From: Cellulosilyticum lentocellum DSM 5427
GTDB lineage: Bacteria > Bacillota > Clostridia > Lachnospirales > Cellulosilyticaceae
Length of the DNA: 64,000 bases
Direction: 5' to 3'
Assembly (NCBI RefSeq): GCF_000178835.2
Contig: NC_015275.1
Location: forward strand, 1,323,001-1,387,000
Shown here: piece by piece, positions 9,702-17,777 of the stretch
Position numbering within the stretch: the first letter of the stretch is position 1
How the letters are laid out: the number at the start of each line of letters is the position of its first letter
Notes under the pieces: generated by a model
Seen by the model: only the letters and a program-made list of their open reading frames with translations
What the model was told of the DNA's origin: nothing
Databases searched by the model: none
Program-made: the position numbers and the translations under genes

Positions 9702-9796
9702 GAATGAATAATGAAATATTAGGTGTTGAGAGTGAAGAAACAAATAATCAGTGCATAACTTATTATTCATTTTAAATTTTTATATAGGGAAATAGG

Positions 9797-9855
9797 TCTG
9801 AAAAGATGAGGAAGACTAGCAAATGGAAGGGGAGCACCTTGCATTTGTTTTCAGA
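9797..9855 (+). promoter_or_regulatory. Structured hairpin element between thiC and thiW
   Basis: An outer stem TCTGAAAA (9797-9804) with TTTTCAGA (9848-9855) encloses an inner hairpin, CAAATG (9820-9825) with CATTTG (9842-9847), continued by AAGG/CCTT around a GGAGCA loop. The inner hairpin followed by TTTTC could be the thiC terminator. The closed outer stem suggests a more elaborate RNA fold. It directly precedes the TPP-like element. Confidence 0.5.
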
Positions 9856-9963
9856 AGGACAATTAAATAGCTAGGGAACTCGTGTTTCGAGGTGAGAGGA
9901 AGCTTTTAAGTTTCGACCGACCAAATGAAGCTAGTGCTGCATAGAGGCTATTTAATTGTACCT
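9856..9963 (+). promoter_or_regulatory. TPP-riboswitch-like variant in the thiW leader
   Basis: A long closing stem pairs 9856-9871 with 9947-9963 (ACAATTAAATAGC against GCTATTTAATTGT, extended by AGG/CCT). Inside, the 5' part aligns element by element with the upstream TPP riboswitch: AGGG, a short P3-like hairpin (CTCG-TGTTT-CGAG), the GTGAGAGG core, a P3a-like hairpin ending AAGTTTCGACC. The 3' arm is different: instead of ACCTGAT...ATGC...CGTAGGGA it has ACCAAATGAAGCTAGTGCT then GCATAGAGG. It therefore keeps the pyrimidine-binding arm and changes the pyrophosphate-binding arm. It lies about 100 nt before thiW. Confidence 0.6.
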
Positions 9964-10064
9964 AAGATTATCTTGTTTTTTTGAGGTTTAGAGAGTTAGG
10001 ACAATAGCCAAAGAAGGTATAAGGTCTCTAGCACTTAAATAAATCAAAAGAAAGAGGTAAGAAA

Positions 10065-10604
10065 ATGAAAACAAAAAATGCTATATTAAGAATGGTGATG
10101 CTTGCTATATTAATTGCTGTTGGCGTAGTCATTTCACCGATTTTAAGAGTAGAGGGTATGTGTCCAATGGCTCACTTTATTAATGTGGTATGTGCTGTGT
10201 TATTGGGGCCAGCAGATGCTTTTCTATGTGCTTTACTTATAGGAATCATTCGTATGCTTTTTATGGGAATTCCACCTTTAGCTTTAACAGGAGCTGTATT
10301 TGGGGCTACTTTATCAGGTGTTTTTTATAAACTTTCAAAAGGTAAAGTATTAGCAGCTGTTATTGGAGAAGTTGTTGGAACAGGTATCATTGGGGCTATA
10401 GTATCTTATCCGGTTATGACTTATATTTGGGGTAGGACAGGCCTGACTTGGTTGTTTTATGTTCCCTCTTTTATTGGAGGAACACTGATTGGAGGCACAG
10501 TGGCATTTATCTTCTTAGGAGCACTTAAAAGAATCGGCATGCTTAGTAAGGTGCAGAGGAAGCTAGAAAGAGAAGAAGATAGACGGGAAGGAATGGAAAT
10601 TTAA
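10065..10604 (+). CDS. thiW: ThiW, thiazole-type ECF transporter S component
   Basis: ThiW is the substrate-binding membrane subunit of an energy-coupling factor importer, thought to take up the thiazole precursor of thiamine; it uses shared EcfA/EcfT subunits encoded elsewhere. The 179-aa product has about five or six hydrophobic segments (for example residues 9-27, 38-62, 68-85, 92-118, 128-152) and family motifs VEGMCPMAHFINVVCAVLLGP, GIIRMLFMGIPPLALTGAVFG and SYPVMTYIWG. The basic C-terminus is cytosolic. The ribosome site AGAGGT precedes ATG 10065. It follows thiC but has its own structured leader (9797-9963), and ends at a strong terminator. Confidence 0.88.
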   Translation: MKTKNAILRMVMLAILIAVGVVISPILRVEGMCPMAHFINVVCAVLLGPADAFLCALLIGIIRMLFMGIPPLALTGAVFGATLSGVFYKLSKGKVLAAVIGEVVGTGIIGAIVSYPVMTYIWGRTGLTWLFYVPSFIGGTLIGGTVAFIFLGALKRIGMLSKVQRKLEREEDRREGMEI

Positions 10605-10648
10605 AACTGAATGATGACTTCATTTTATGATAGTAGTTAAAGACAACA

Positions 10649-10691
10649 AAAATAGCTCTCCAAGTAGTATCAATACTTGAAAAGCTATTTT
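10649..10691. terminator. Intrinsic terminator after thiW
   Basis: A stem of AAAATAGCT (10649-10657) with AGCTATTTT (10683-10691), continued inside by CAAGTA/TACTTG, forms a hairpin with A- and T-runs on both sides. It separates thiW from the structured region that follows. Confidence 0.75.
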
Positions 10692-10694
10692 GGA

Positions 10695-11085
10695 TTCCAG
10701 ACTCTTGAAATGAACTTTCGTGACTAGCTAAGTAGACCTTAGGCAAAGCGCAAAATGGCTCCTCAGCACGTATGCGCTATAGCGTAGTGCCTACTAAGAC
10801 TAGCTATGAAAGCCAAACCAATGAGTGAGGAGCTCCTAAAAGTCTTGGCCGGTGCACCCTATGCTAGGAAGATAAGACCTTAAGACTCTGGTTTAAAACT
10901 TTATTTTGGGTAATGCGAGGTATAAAAACATTAAAAATAACTTATAAATGGCGCCTTCCTTGCAGCGCACAAGTGAACATTTTCCTTAAGTCCAGAGGTA
11001 CCTATAACAATAGATTGAGACTTGGCTGACCCGGTCAGTTCCTCAAGTTGAAGCTGTGGTAATTATGCCGTGGGAAGTTATTTAT
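10695..11085 (+). ncRNA. Candidate structured RNA of unknown class (strand uncertain)
   Basis: About 390 bp without a credible gene and with a base composition richer in G and C than its surroundings. A closing stem pairs CCAGACTCTT (10697-10706) with AAGACTCTGG (10882-10891), one mismatch. Inside, CTTTCGT/ATGAAAG with AGCT/AGCT, GGCTCCTCA/TGAGGAGC and TAGGCA/TGCCTA arms can pair, and GGTGCACC is self-complementary. A second domain has TAAGTC/GACTT and CTGACC/GGTCAG. I checked for RNase P, tmRNA, SRP RNA, T-box and cobalamin signatures and saw none. It may be an independent RNA or the leader of the PhzF gene at 11180. Confidence 0.45.
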
Positions 11086-11179
11086 TTTGTTTTTACACTT
11101 ATGTATATGTAGTCAAAAATCCGATTCCCTAATAAGAAATAAAATAATTACCAAAATGAGGATAAAGAAAGGTGTTCGT

Positions 11180-11971
11180 ATGAAGATTACCATGTATCAA
11201 GTAGATGCTTTTACTAATGAGCTTTTTAAAGGAAATCCTGTTGCAGTTTGCCTGACGGAAAAGCCCTTAAAGGAAGCATTAATGCAAAAAATAGCAATGG
11301 AAAATAATTTGTCAGAGACCGCATTTTGTTATAAGGAAGGTGAGTGCTATCAGATTCGTTGGTTTACGCCAGAGGTAGAAATCGACTTATGCGGACATGC
11401 TACTTTAGGAACAGCGTATGTTTTATTTAATGAAGTAGAACAAGGAAAGAAACAAATTACTTTTAAGTCACAAAGTGGTGAGATTATTGTCACAAGGAAT
11501 AAGGAACGCTTTACTTTAAGTTTTCCAGTAAGAGAGGGAAGGGCGATCACTCCAAGAACAGATATTATCAAAGCCTTAGGTGGTAATCCTATAGCTTTTT
11601 ATGAATCAAGAGATGTGATGGTCGTTTATGAAACAGAGGAGGAGATTGCGAACTTAAAACCAGATGTAGGTCTTGTTAATCGTTTAGATGTTTTTGGTAT
11701 CATAGTAACGGCAAAGGGTAATGAAGTAGACTTTGTATCCAGATATTTTGCACCAGGGTGTGGTGTATTTGAAGATCCGGCAACAGGTTCTTCTCATTGT
11801 ACTTTAGTACCTTATTGGGCTAAAATATTGGGGAAAAATCAGTTCCTAGATAAGCAGCTATCTAAAAGGGTAGGAACTTTTTATTGTGAGCTAAAAGAAG
11901 ACAAGGTTTATATTAGTGGTGAAGCTATTCAGCTCTTTAAAACTAGTTTTGAAATTGATTTAAATAAATAA
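11180..11971 (+). CDS. PhzF family isomerase/epimerase
   Basis: PhzF-fold proteins isomerise small metabolites; apart from phenazine pathways the substrates are mostly unknown. The start is set at ATG 11180 because AAAGGTG lies just upstream; an in-frame ATG at 11087 has no ribosome site and falls in the structured leader. The 263-aa protein shows the family hallmarks: MYQVDAFTNELFKGNPVAV with the GNP motif, AMENNLSETAF (catalytic Glu), EIDLCGHATLGTAYV and FEDPATGSSHCTLVPYW. Length is normal. A long structured leader and a strong terminator make it a single-gene unit. Confidence 0.9.
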   Translation: MKITMYQVDAFTNELFKGNPVAVCLTEKPLKEALMQKIAMENNLSETAFCYKEGECYQIRWFTPEVEIDLCGHATLGTAYVLFNEVEQGKKQITFKSQSGEIIVTRNKERFTLSFPVREGRAITPRTDIIKALGGNPIAFYESRDVMVVYETEEEIANLKPDVGLVNRLDVFGIIVTAKGNEVDFVSRYFAPGCGVFEDPATGSSHCTLVPYWAKILGKNQFLDKQLSKRVGTFYCELKEDKVYISGEAIQLFKTSFEIDLNK

Positions 11972-11975
11972 ACTG

Positions 11976-12015
11976 AAAAATATCCTTTTAGTGTGAAGCT
12001 AAAAGGATATTTTTG
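11976..12015 (+). terminator. Intrinsic terminator
   Basis: AAATATCCTTTTAG pairs with CTAAAAGGATATTTTT around a 7-nt loop, five nucleotides after the PhzF stop codon. Confidence 0.88.
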
Positions 12016-12198
12016 TCATGACTATTATTTATAGGGGCAGGTGGTTCACTATGAATAAGCTGTATGTCGCCACTTGAATATAGAGATTACACAGATGAGC
12101 TACTTCTTTGTTCTAGACTCTTATTTAACATCTTATTTTTAACCTTAATATATGAAGGTAAGAAGTAGAATTTCTAATAAAGAATTTTATTCCTATTA

Positions 12199-13095
12199 CT
12201 AAATCATAGAAGTTCTAATGATAGCGTCAATAAGCGTGGTAAAATCTATTCCTTTAGCCTTAGCACTTTGAGGAATCAAGCTTGTTTCTGTGAGGCCGGG
12301 AAGTGTGTTAATTTCTAACACATAGATAGTTTCGTTTTTAATAATGAAATCAATTCGGCAATAGCTTTTACAGTTAAATAAAGCCCATATTTTTTCTGCA
12401 ATCTGTGTCACCTTATCTTGAAGGATTGAAGGTAGGAGCGCAATTTCTTCAAGAGCACCATTAATAGTATATTTAGAATTATAATCAAAAAACTGACCAA
12501 ACCGAGGTTTAATACAAACCGTAGGAAAGACTTCACCATCTAAGACAAAAGAAGTAATTTCTTCACCGGCTATATATTCTTCAATCAATAGTTCTTCATC
12601 ATATTTGAAGGCTTCATCGATAGCTGACAATAAATCAGTTTTATTTTCTACTTTACAGGTTCCAATGCTAGAACCGCCAGTATTAGGTTTAACAATAAGC
12701 GGGTAGTTTAAGGTGCTCGTTATACTTGAATTTAATGGTTCACTGGCTTTAATGAGTATACCTTTAGGTGTAGTGATATTTTCTGAAGCAAGAAGTTTTT
12801 TAGTTAAATGTTTATTCATACATAGTGCACTCGTTAAGACGCGGCAGCCACTATAAGGAATATCTAAGGTTTCTAAAAGAGCTTGAATAGTGCCATCTTC
12901 TCCAAAGCGACCATGTAGTGCTAAAAAGGCAAAATCGATGCCACTGAGCTTATCTATAGCCTCTTTTTTTGAATGAAGTACAATAGGAATAGCCTCATAT
13001 TTAGTTTTATTAATATGCTTTAATACTTCTTCACCACTTTTAAGGGAGACTTCCTTCTCTGAAGAGATTCCGCCCATTATAATGCCGACTTTCAT
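12199..13095 (-). CDS. ddl: D-alanine--D-alanine ligase
   Basis: Ddl makes the D-Ala-D-Ala dipeptide for peptidoglycan in the cytosol. The 298-aa ATP-grasp protein starts MKVGIIMGGISSEKEVSL (substrate-binding N-terminus), then has ALHGRFGEDG, PYSGCRV, NYPLIVKPNTGGSSIGT (ATP-grasp loop), the omega loop FFDYNSKYTINGA, CRIDFIIKN and VLEINTLPGLTETSLIPQSAKAKG. The omega-loop residues DYNSKY (Tyr, not His) fit the normal D-Ala-specific form and not a vancomycin-resistance D-lactate ligase. It is slightly short (usual 300-370). It is monocistronic; the start ATG has AGGAAGGTG upstream on the minus strand. Confidence 0.93.
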   Translation of the reverse strand: MKVGIIMGGISSEKEVSLKSGEEVLKHINKTKYEAIPIVLHSKKEAIDKLSGIDFAFLALHGRFGEDGTIQALLETLDIPYSGCRVLTSALCMNKHLTKKLLASENITTPKGILIKASEPLNSSITSTLNYPLIVKPNTGGSSIGTCKVENKTDLLSAIDEAFKYDEELLIEEYIAGEEITSFVLDGEVFPTVCIKPRFGQFFDYNSKYTINGALEEIALLPSILQDKVTQIAEKIWALFNCKSYCRIDFIIKNETIYVLEINTLPGLTETSLIPQSAKAKGIDFTTLIDAIIRTSMI

Positions 13096-13321
13096 TTTGT
13101 CACCTTCCTATTAAAAAAAATAATTATAGTGTTATAACGCCTTGACTAATGCCATTATATGAAAATATATCAATAAAAGGCAGAGCCACGCTTTAACCAT
13201 TTTAAAGAGAAGATGGTTTGATATTGTTATTGTTTTTAGTGATTGTAGCATTATATATGAGTATGCTAGACTAAGCATATTCATATACAAAAATAAGATA
13301 AAAAAGAGAAGGAGTCATGAA

Positions 13322-13849
13322 ATGCCTAAACCACGAAAAATGCTTGGAAGTGTGGATTCACCCTATATTATTTCTCTTATGAATCTCATTGAAACACAAA
13401 GTAAGACCACTATTGCCAAGTGGTGTATCGATTATGCTGAAGAACATATACTCTCTATTTATAAAAAAGCTTATCCAAACGATAATCGTTTACGAGATGC
13501 GATAAATGCCTCAAATGACTGGCTTGATGGTAAAGTTAAATTACCCATGGTTAAGAAACTAATCTTAGAGGCTCGTGCAGCAGCAAGAGAAGCAGAAGAA
13601 AATCCAGCGGCACAAGCAGCTGCTAGGGCTGTTGCACAGGCAGCAACTACAATACATACAACGACTCAGTCATTGAGTCTTGCATTTTATGGTTGTGCGG
13701 CTATTGCATATGATCGTGTTGGTATTGATGAGAAGGCAGAGGTTTATGAGCAAATTGCTTCTGAGGAATGTACTAAAATGGAAGCAGCATTGCGTGCTAT
13801 TGCTGTAGAAAATGAGAAAAATCCAGCTAAAATTAATTGGTATTGTTAA
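13322..13849 (+). CDS. Imm5-like putative immunity protein
   Basis: The 175-aa product matches the Imm-5-like family, which is annotated as putative immunity proteins. The pattern is clear: PRKMLGSVDSPYIISLMNLIE at the N-terminus, ASNDWLDGKVKLP, an alanine-rich helix (AAREAEENPAAQAAARAV), AFYGCAAIAYDRVG, and the C-terminal ECTKMEAALRAIAVENEKNP then AKINWYC. There is no signal peptide. No toxin gene is adjacent, so a toxin-neutralising role here is family naming only. The ribosome site is AGAAGGAGT. A strong terminator follows. Confidence 0.8.
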   Translation: MPKPRKMLGSVDSPYIISLMNLIETQSKTTIAKWCIDYAEEHILSIYKKAYPNDNRLRDAINASNDWLDGKVKLPMVKKLILEARAAAREAEENPAAQAAARAVAQAATTIHTTTQSLSLAFYGCAAIAYDRVGIDEKAEVYEQIASEECTKMEAALRAIAVENEKNPAKINWYC

Positions 13850-13861
13850 GGATGTGCACAG

Positions 13862-13906
13862 AATCGCAGAGGATGCTTTAAATCAAAGTATCCTCTGCGA
13901 TTTTAT
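13862..13906 (+). terminator. Intrinsic terminator
   Basis: AATCGCAGAGGAT pairs with ATCCTCTGCGATT around a 14-nt loop, followed by TTTATAT; it lies just after the Imm5-like gene. Confidence 0.88.
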
Positions 13907-13983
13907 ATATGAATTGAGATGCTACTTTAGTAGTCTAATTTTTATATTTTAAAGGGAGTGATTAATCAACAGGAGTTACTTGT

Positions 13984-14712
13984 TTATATATTTTGATTAC
14001 GGTATTCAATGGGTGTCATGCCCACTAGTTTCTTAAAAGTAGTATTGAAATAGCTCGCACTACTAAAACCCACAGATAAAGCAATTTCTAAAATTGAATC
14101 TGTTCCTTCTTTTAAAAGGTCTTTACTTTTTTCTACTCGTACCATATTAGTGTAGCTACAAAAAGATTGCTTGGTAGCTTTTTTAAAAATAGTACAAAAG
14201 TAACTTTTGTGAAGACCTAGATAAGATGCTAAGGCATCTAGCGTAATAGGTTCAGCATAATGTATTTCAATATAGTCTTTAGCTTTAGAAACATGATAGT
14301 TATATTCTTCCTCCACTTCTTCGTGGGTTTGGGTAAACGAACTACCAATGGCATAGAGTAAATCAATAAGATGCACCATACAATGAGCAGGTTTAAAGGG
14401 AAGGACATTTTTTAAATGAATATCCGTTGTATAAGGGCCAATTACAAAGCATCCAAGTTCTAAATACTTGGGGTTAATAGCACAGATGGTAAAGGTTCTG
14501 CCATCTTCTAGAACATGATGAATCAGAGAATCTTGAGATAAGCGTTCTTGTAAAGTGGCCAGAGTTTCTTTTGAAAGACTTTGTTCTAAAGGATGAGGAA
14601 TAGTATGCCCCATACTCAGAAATACATGATTATTCTTATTGATGGCACATAAAGCTAAATGACTACATAAATAAAAATTTTCCATTACATTTTCAAGTTC
14701 GGTATATAGCAC
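13984..14712 (-). CDS. AraC family transcriptional regulator
   Basis: A DNA-binding activator of the AraC/XylS type, 242 aa. The N-terminal 130 residues are a sensor domain of unknown ligand (ALCAINKNNHVFLSMGHTIPH and GCFVIGPYTTD resemble the start of PocR-like sensors). The C-terminal part holds both helix-turn-helix units: ITLDALASYLGLHKSYFCTIFKK and ILEIALSVGFSSASYFNTTFKK, closing with GMTPIEYR. It is divergent from the siderophore importer beginning at 14892, and the two share a 180-bp promoter region with a Fur-box-like site. A role in activating siderophore uptake is inferred from position, as with several AraC regulators of iron transport. Confidence 0.88.
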   Translation of the reverse strand: MLYTELENVMENFYLCSHLALCAINKNNHVFLSMGHTIPHPLEQSLSKETLATLQERLSQDSLIHHVLEDGRTFTICAINPKYLELGCFVIGPYTTDIHLKNVLPFKPAHCMVHLIDLLYAIGSSFTQTHEEVEEEYNYHVSKAKDYIEIHYAEPITLDALASYLGLHKSYFCTIFKKATKQSFCSYTNMVRVEKSKDLLKEGTDSILEIALSVGFSSASYFNTTFKKLVGMTPIEYRNQNI

Positions 14713-14818
14713 ATGAGTCTCCTTTCAAGTACGTTTACAATTCATATTAATATTTTTAAATAAACCTAAATATCGTGTAAGACAACTAATCATTTAGTTG
14801 ATAAGATTAATTAATAAA

Positions 14819-14833
14819 TGATAATGTTTATCA
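14819..14833. promoter_or_regulatory. Fur-box-like operator
   Basis: TGATAATGTTTATCA matches the 7-1-7 Fur consensus (TGATAATNATTATCA) with one mismatch. It lies 59 bp upstream of the siderophore permease start and in the shared region with the AraC gene, fitting iron repression. Confidence 0.7.
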
Positions 14834-14891
14834 AAAGCAGATATTTATTTAGTATAACACAGGGGTTATATAGTGTCAAAGGAGACAGAAA

Positions 14892-15857
14892 GTGGAGAAG
14901 TATATTAAGAAACGCTATTTGACTGTGCTACTTATTGGACTTTCAATAGGTTCATTATTTGTAGGGGTAAGTAGTCTTCATATAAATGATTTATTAGCTT
15001 TAAAACCAGACAAAGTACAGCTCTTGCTTATAAGTCGATTGCCTAGACTCATTGCTATTATTGTAGCTGGAGTGGGATTAAGTGTAAGTGGGCTTATTAT
15101 GCAACAGATTAGTAGAAATAAATTTGTATCACCTACTACAGCAGCTACTACGGACTTTGCTAAATTAGGAGTGCTTGTTAGTATGATGTGGCTAGGTAGT
15201 ACGAGCCAAATGACCAGGATGATAGTTGCTTTTATATTTGCATTAGGTGGTACGTTAGTTTTTATGACGATGATGAGACGTATTCAACTTAAAAACATCA
15301 TTTTTGTACCTTTAGTTGGAATGATGCTAGGTAAAGTAATAGGCTCTATTACGGCTTATTTTTCATATAAATATGATTTAGTACAAAATATCACTTCTTT
15401 TATGGAAGGTAATTTATCTGTGATTATGTCAGGTAACTATGAGATGCTATATTTAAGCATTCCGGTGGTAATAATAGGTTTTCTTTATGCCAATCAATTT
15501 ACTATTGTAGGTATGGGTGAAGATTTTGCTGCTAATTTAGGTCTTAATTATAAGGCGGTTATGAATATTGGACTTGGTATTGTAGCGATGATTACGGCAG
15601 TCACTTTGATTACGGTTGGGAATATCCCTTTTCTAGGACTTATTATTCCCAACTTAGTTACCTTATATATGGGAGATCACTTAAAAAATGCACTTTATCA
15701 TACCGCACTTATAGGACCTATCTTTTTGCTAATATGTGATATATTAGGACGACTTATTATTTATCCATTTGAGGTTTCCATTGGCATGATGGTAGGGGTT
15801 ATTGGTGGTGTGATCTTCTTGGTGATGATTTTAAGGAGGGCAGAATATGCAGGGTAA
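14892..15857 (+). CDS. Siderophore ABC transporter permease (FecCD family, YclN-like)
   Basis: This is one of two membrane permeases of an iron-siderophore importer. The 321-aa product begins at GTG 14892 behind AAAGGAGAC and has about nine hydrophobic segments. FecCD signatures are visible: LPRLIAIIVAGVGLSVSGLIMQQISRN near residues 50-80, GMGEDFAANLGLNY (cytosolic loop contacting the ATPase) and TVGNIPFLGLIIPNLV. The gene order permease, permease, ATPase, binding protein equals B. subtilis yclNOPQ and Campylobacter ceuBCDE, which import petrobactin- or enterobactin-type siderophores. The next gene overlaps by 11 bp. Likely repressed by Fur through the site at 14819. Confidence 0.9.
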   Translation: MEKYIKKRYLTVLLIGLSIGSLFVGVSSLHINDLLALKPDKVQLLLISRLPRLIAIIVAGVGLSVSGLIMQQISRNKFVSPTTAATTDFAKLGVLVSMMWLGSTSQMTRMIVAFIFALGGTLVFMTMMRRIQLKNIIFVPLVGMMLGKVIGSITAYFSYKYDLVQNITSFMEGNLSVIMSGNYEMLYLSIPVVIIGFLYANQFTIVGMGEDFAANLGLNYKAVMNIGLGIVAMITAVTLITVGNIPFLGLIIPNLVTLYMGDHLKNALYHTALIGPIFLLICDILGRLIIYPFEVSIGMMVGVIGGVIFLVMILRRAEYAG

Positions 15858-16815
15858 GATGATCAAAGCAGACCGAAGAAGAATACTGCTTCTAGTGATT
15901 TTAAGTATCATTTTGATGGCTGCCTTTTTATTGATAGGACTTTCTCCAAAAAGTTTTTCTTATGCACTAGGTAGAAGAATTCCTAAGCTTTATGCCATTG
16001 TGTTAGTAGGTGGTGCCATTGGTTTTTCTTCTCTTATTTTTCAAACAGTAACAAACAATCATATTTTAACACCTAGTATATTAGGATTAGATTCTTTATA
16101 TATGTTAGTTAATACCGTTATTGTTTTTGCGTTAGGAGCAACTAGCAAATGGATTACTAATGCAAAACTTCATTTTGGATTGACACTTGTTTTAATGTTA
16201 ATTGTTTCTGTTTTATTCTATAAAATTGTATTTAAAAATAAAAGTGGTAATATTTTTTACTTGCTCTTAGTAGGTGTTGTAGTAGGGACTTTGTTTGAAA
16301 GCTTTACGACCTTCATGCAAGTTTTAACAGATCCAACAGACTTTTTAACTATTCAAGATAAATCACAGGCTAGTTTTAATCAAATTAACACAGCAGTATT
16401 AGGAGCAGCAACACTTTTAATAGGAGGTGCTTTCCTTTACAGTTTTAAGTTTCTAAAAGTATTAGACGTTATGGCACTTGGCAGAGATCAAGCGATTAAC
16501 TTAGGTGTAGATTATGAAAAAACAGTAAGGCGAATGCTCGTTGTAGTGGTACTCTTGACAGCAGCAGCAACAGCATTAGTAGGTCCCATTACTTTCCTAG
16601 GTTTATTGGTTGTTAATATTGCTAGGTATTTTATTAAGTCCTACCAGCATAAACACTTAACAATAGCTATTTGGCTCTTAAGTATTGTCGCTCTTGTAGG
16701 TGGTCAACTGATAGCGGAGCGTGTTTTAAACTTTGGTGTAAGCGTAGGAATTATTATTAACTTTGTTGGCGGTGTTTATTTTATCTATTTATTAATGAAA
16801 GGACGTGCGAGATGA
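15847..16815 (+). CDS. Siderophore ABC transporter permease (FecCD family, YclO-like)
   Basis: The second permease subunit, 322 aa with about nine membrane segments. Typical features are the N-terminal GRRIPKLYAIVLVGGAIGFSS, the ATPase-contact loop ALGRDQAINLGVDY and TALVGPITFLGLLVVNIARY. It starts inside the end of the first permease gene (11-bp overlap, ribosome site AAGGAGG), and its own stop overlaps the ATPase start by 4 bp, so the three genes are translationally coupled. Confidence 0.9.
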   Translation: MQGKMIKADRRRILLLVILSIILMAAFLLIGLSPKSFSYALGRRIPKLYAIVLVGGAIGFSSLIFQTVTNNHILTPSILGLDSLYMLVNTVIVFALGATSKWITNAKLHFGLTLVLMLIVSVLFYKIVFKNKSGNIFYLLLVGVVVGTLFESFTTFMQVLTDPTDFLTIQDKSQASFNQINTAVLGAATLLIGGAFLYSFKFLKVLDVMALGRDQAINLGVDYEKTVRRMLVVVVLLTAAATALVGPITFLGLLVVNIARYFIKSYQHKHLTIAIWLLSIVALVGGQLIAERVLNFGVSVGIIINFVGGVYFIYLLMKGRAR

Positions 16816-17567
16816 TTCATGTAAAGAATATTTCAAAAGCCTATAGTGGGAAAAAGGTAGTAGATGATGTATCTATTAATATTCCACAAGGTAAGATTAC
16901 CTCCTTCATTGGTCCAAATGGAGCTGGAAAAAGTACAGTTCTTTCTATTATGAGTAGACTGATGAAGAGAGATAGCGGCTTAGTTATGATAGATGGTAAA
17001 GATGTTTTAGAATGGGATCAAAAAGAACTAGCAAAAAAGCTAGCTATCTTAAAACAAACTAACCATATTAATATGCGTCTTACTATTCGTGAGCTTGTGA
17101 GCTTTGGTAGATTTCCACATTCAGGAGGAAATCTAAACGAAGAAGATGAAAGACAAATTGATGAAGCACTAGGATATATGCAGCTCACTGATCTTCAGCA
17201 CCGTTATTTAGATGAGCTAAGTGGTGGTCAAAGACAAAGAGCATACATTGCCATGGTTATAGCACAAAATAGTGAATATATATTACTAGATGAACCACTT
17301 AACAATTTAGATATGAAACATTCTGCAGAGATCATGAAGATCTTAAGAAAGCTAGTTGATGAGTTGGGGAAAACTGTTATCATTGTTATTCATGATATTA
17401 ACTTTGCTTCTTGCTACTCAGATTATATTGTGGCACTTAAAAATGGGATAGTAGAAAAAGAAGGTTACACAGAAGATATTATTAGGGCAGGTGTTTTAGA
17501 AGGAATTTATGACATGCCATTTCATGTACAAAGCATTAATAATCAGAATATCTGTGTGTATTTTTAA
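16812..17567 (+). CDS. Siderophore ABC transporter ATPase (YclP-like)
   Basis: The cytosolic ATPase that powers the two FecCD permeases. The 251-aa protein has Walker A GPNGAGKST (near residue 35), Q-loop ILKQTNHINMRLT, signature LSGGQRQRAYIAMVIAQ, Walker B YILLDEPLNNLD and the H-loop IIVIHDINFA. Its start overlaps the previous stop (ATGA-type overlap). A 280-bp gap with RNA structure separates it from the binding-protein gene, which probably lets the binding protein be made in excess. Confidence 0.94.
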   Translation: MIHVKNISKAYSGKKVVDDVSINIPQGKITSFIGPNGAGKSTVLSIMSRLMKRDSGLVMIDGKDVLEWDQKELAKKLAILKQTNHINMRLTIRELVSFGRFPHSGGNLNEEDERQIDEALGYMQLTDLQHRYLDELSGGQRQRAYIAMVIAQNSEYILLDEPLNNLDMKHSAEIMKILRKLVDELGKTVIIVIHDINFASCYSDYIVALKNGIVEKEGYTEDIIRAGVLEGIYDMPFHVQSINNQNICVYF

Positions 17568-17584
17568 TAAATAAAAAAGGATGC

Positions 17585-17777
17585 CCTCTACTAAAAAGTA
17601 GAGGAACATTTATGAGATATAAATGAGAATGAAAATTATTTAAACTACATTTGTTGAAAGAGATGAAAGGGATGCCTGCCCTCTGGCGTTCTGCTTCTCA
17701 TCTTAGTAGCAATACACTGAGGATAAGTACCCCTCCCATTTTCATAGGTACATAGTGAGGACGGGTATCCCTTTCAT
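17585..17777 (+). promoter_or_regulatory. Structured leader before the siderophore-binding protein gene
   Basis: The 280-bp gap holds several arms. CCTCTACT-AAAA-AGTAGAGG (17585-17604) is a short stable hairpin without a T-tract, probably a processing or 3'-protection stem for the permease/ATPase message. ATGAAAGGGAT (17663-17673) pairs with ATCCCTTTCAT (17767-17777), enclosing GTACC/GGTAC. The half sites GAGGATAAGTACCCCT and GAGGACGGGTATCCCT are a degenerate direct repeat. A weak Fur-like TGAGAATGAAAATTATTT lies near 17623. No known riboswitch is recognised. Confidence 0.5.

Noticed and set aside
9856-9963. Guanidine (ykkC) riboswitch, suggested by CTAGGGAA
   Set aside because: The ACACGGCG and GGGATAAAAGCCCGGGAG segments are missing; the internal alignment with the TPP riboswitch is far better.
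11020-11080. T-box antiterminator (GTGGTAATTATGCCGTGGG)
   Set aside because: The invariant TGGNACCGCG bulge sequence is interrupted, and the downstream gene is a PhzF isomerase, not an amino-acid gene.
10695-11085. RNase P, tmRNA or SRP RNA
   Set aside because: None of the invariant motifs (GAGGAAAGTCC, the tmRNA tag region, the SRP GGAAGGAAGCAGC tetraloop region) is present on either strand.
12199-13095. Vancomycin-resistance D-Ala-D-Lac ligase
   Set aside because: The omega loop has the Tyr of D-Ala-D-Ala ligases and there are no vanH, vanX or vanRS genes.
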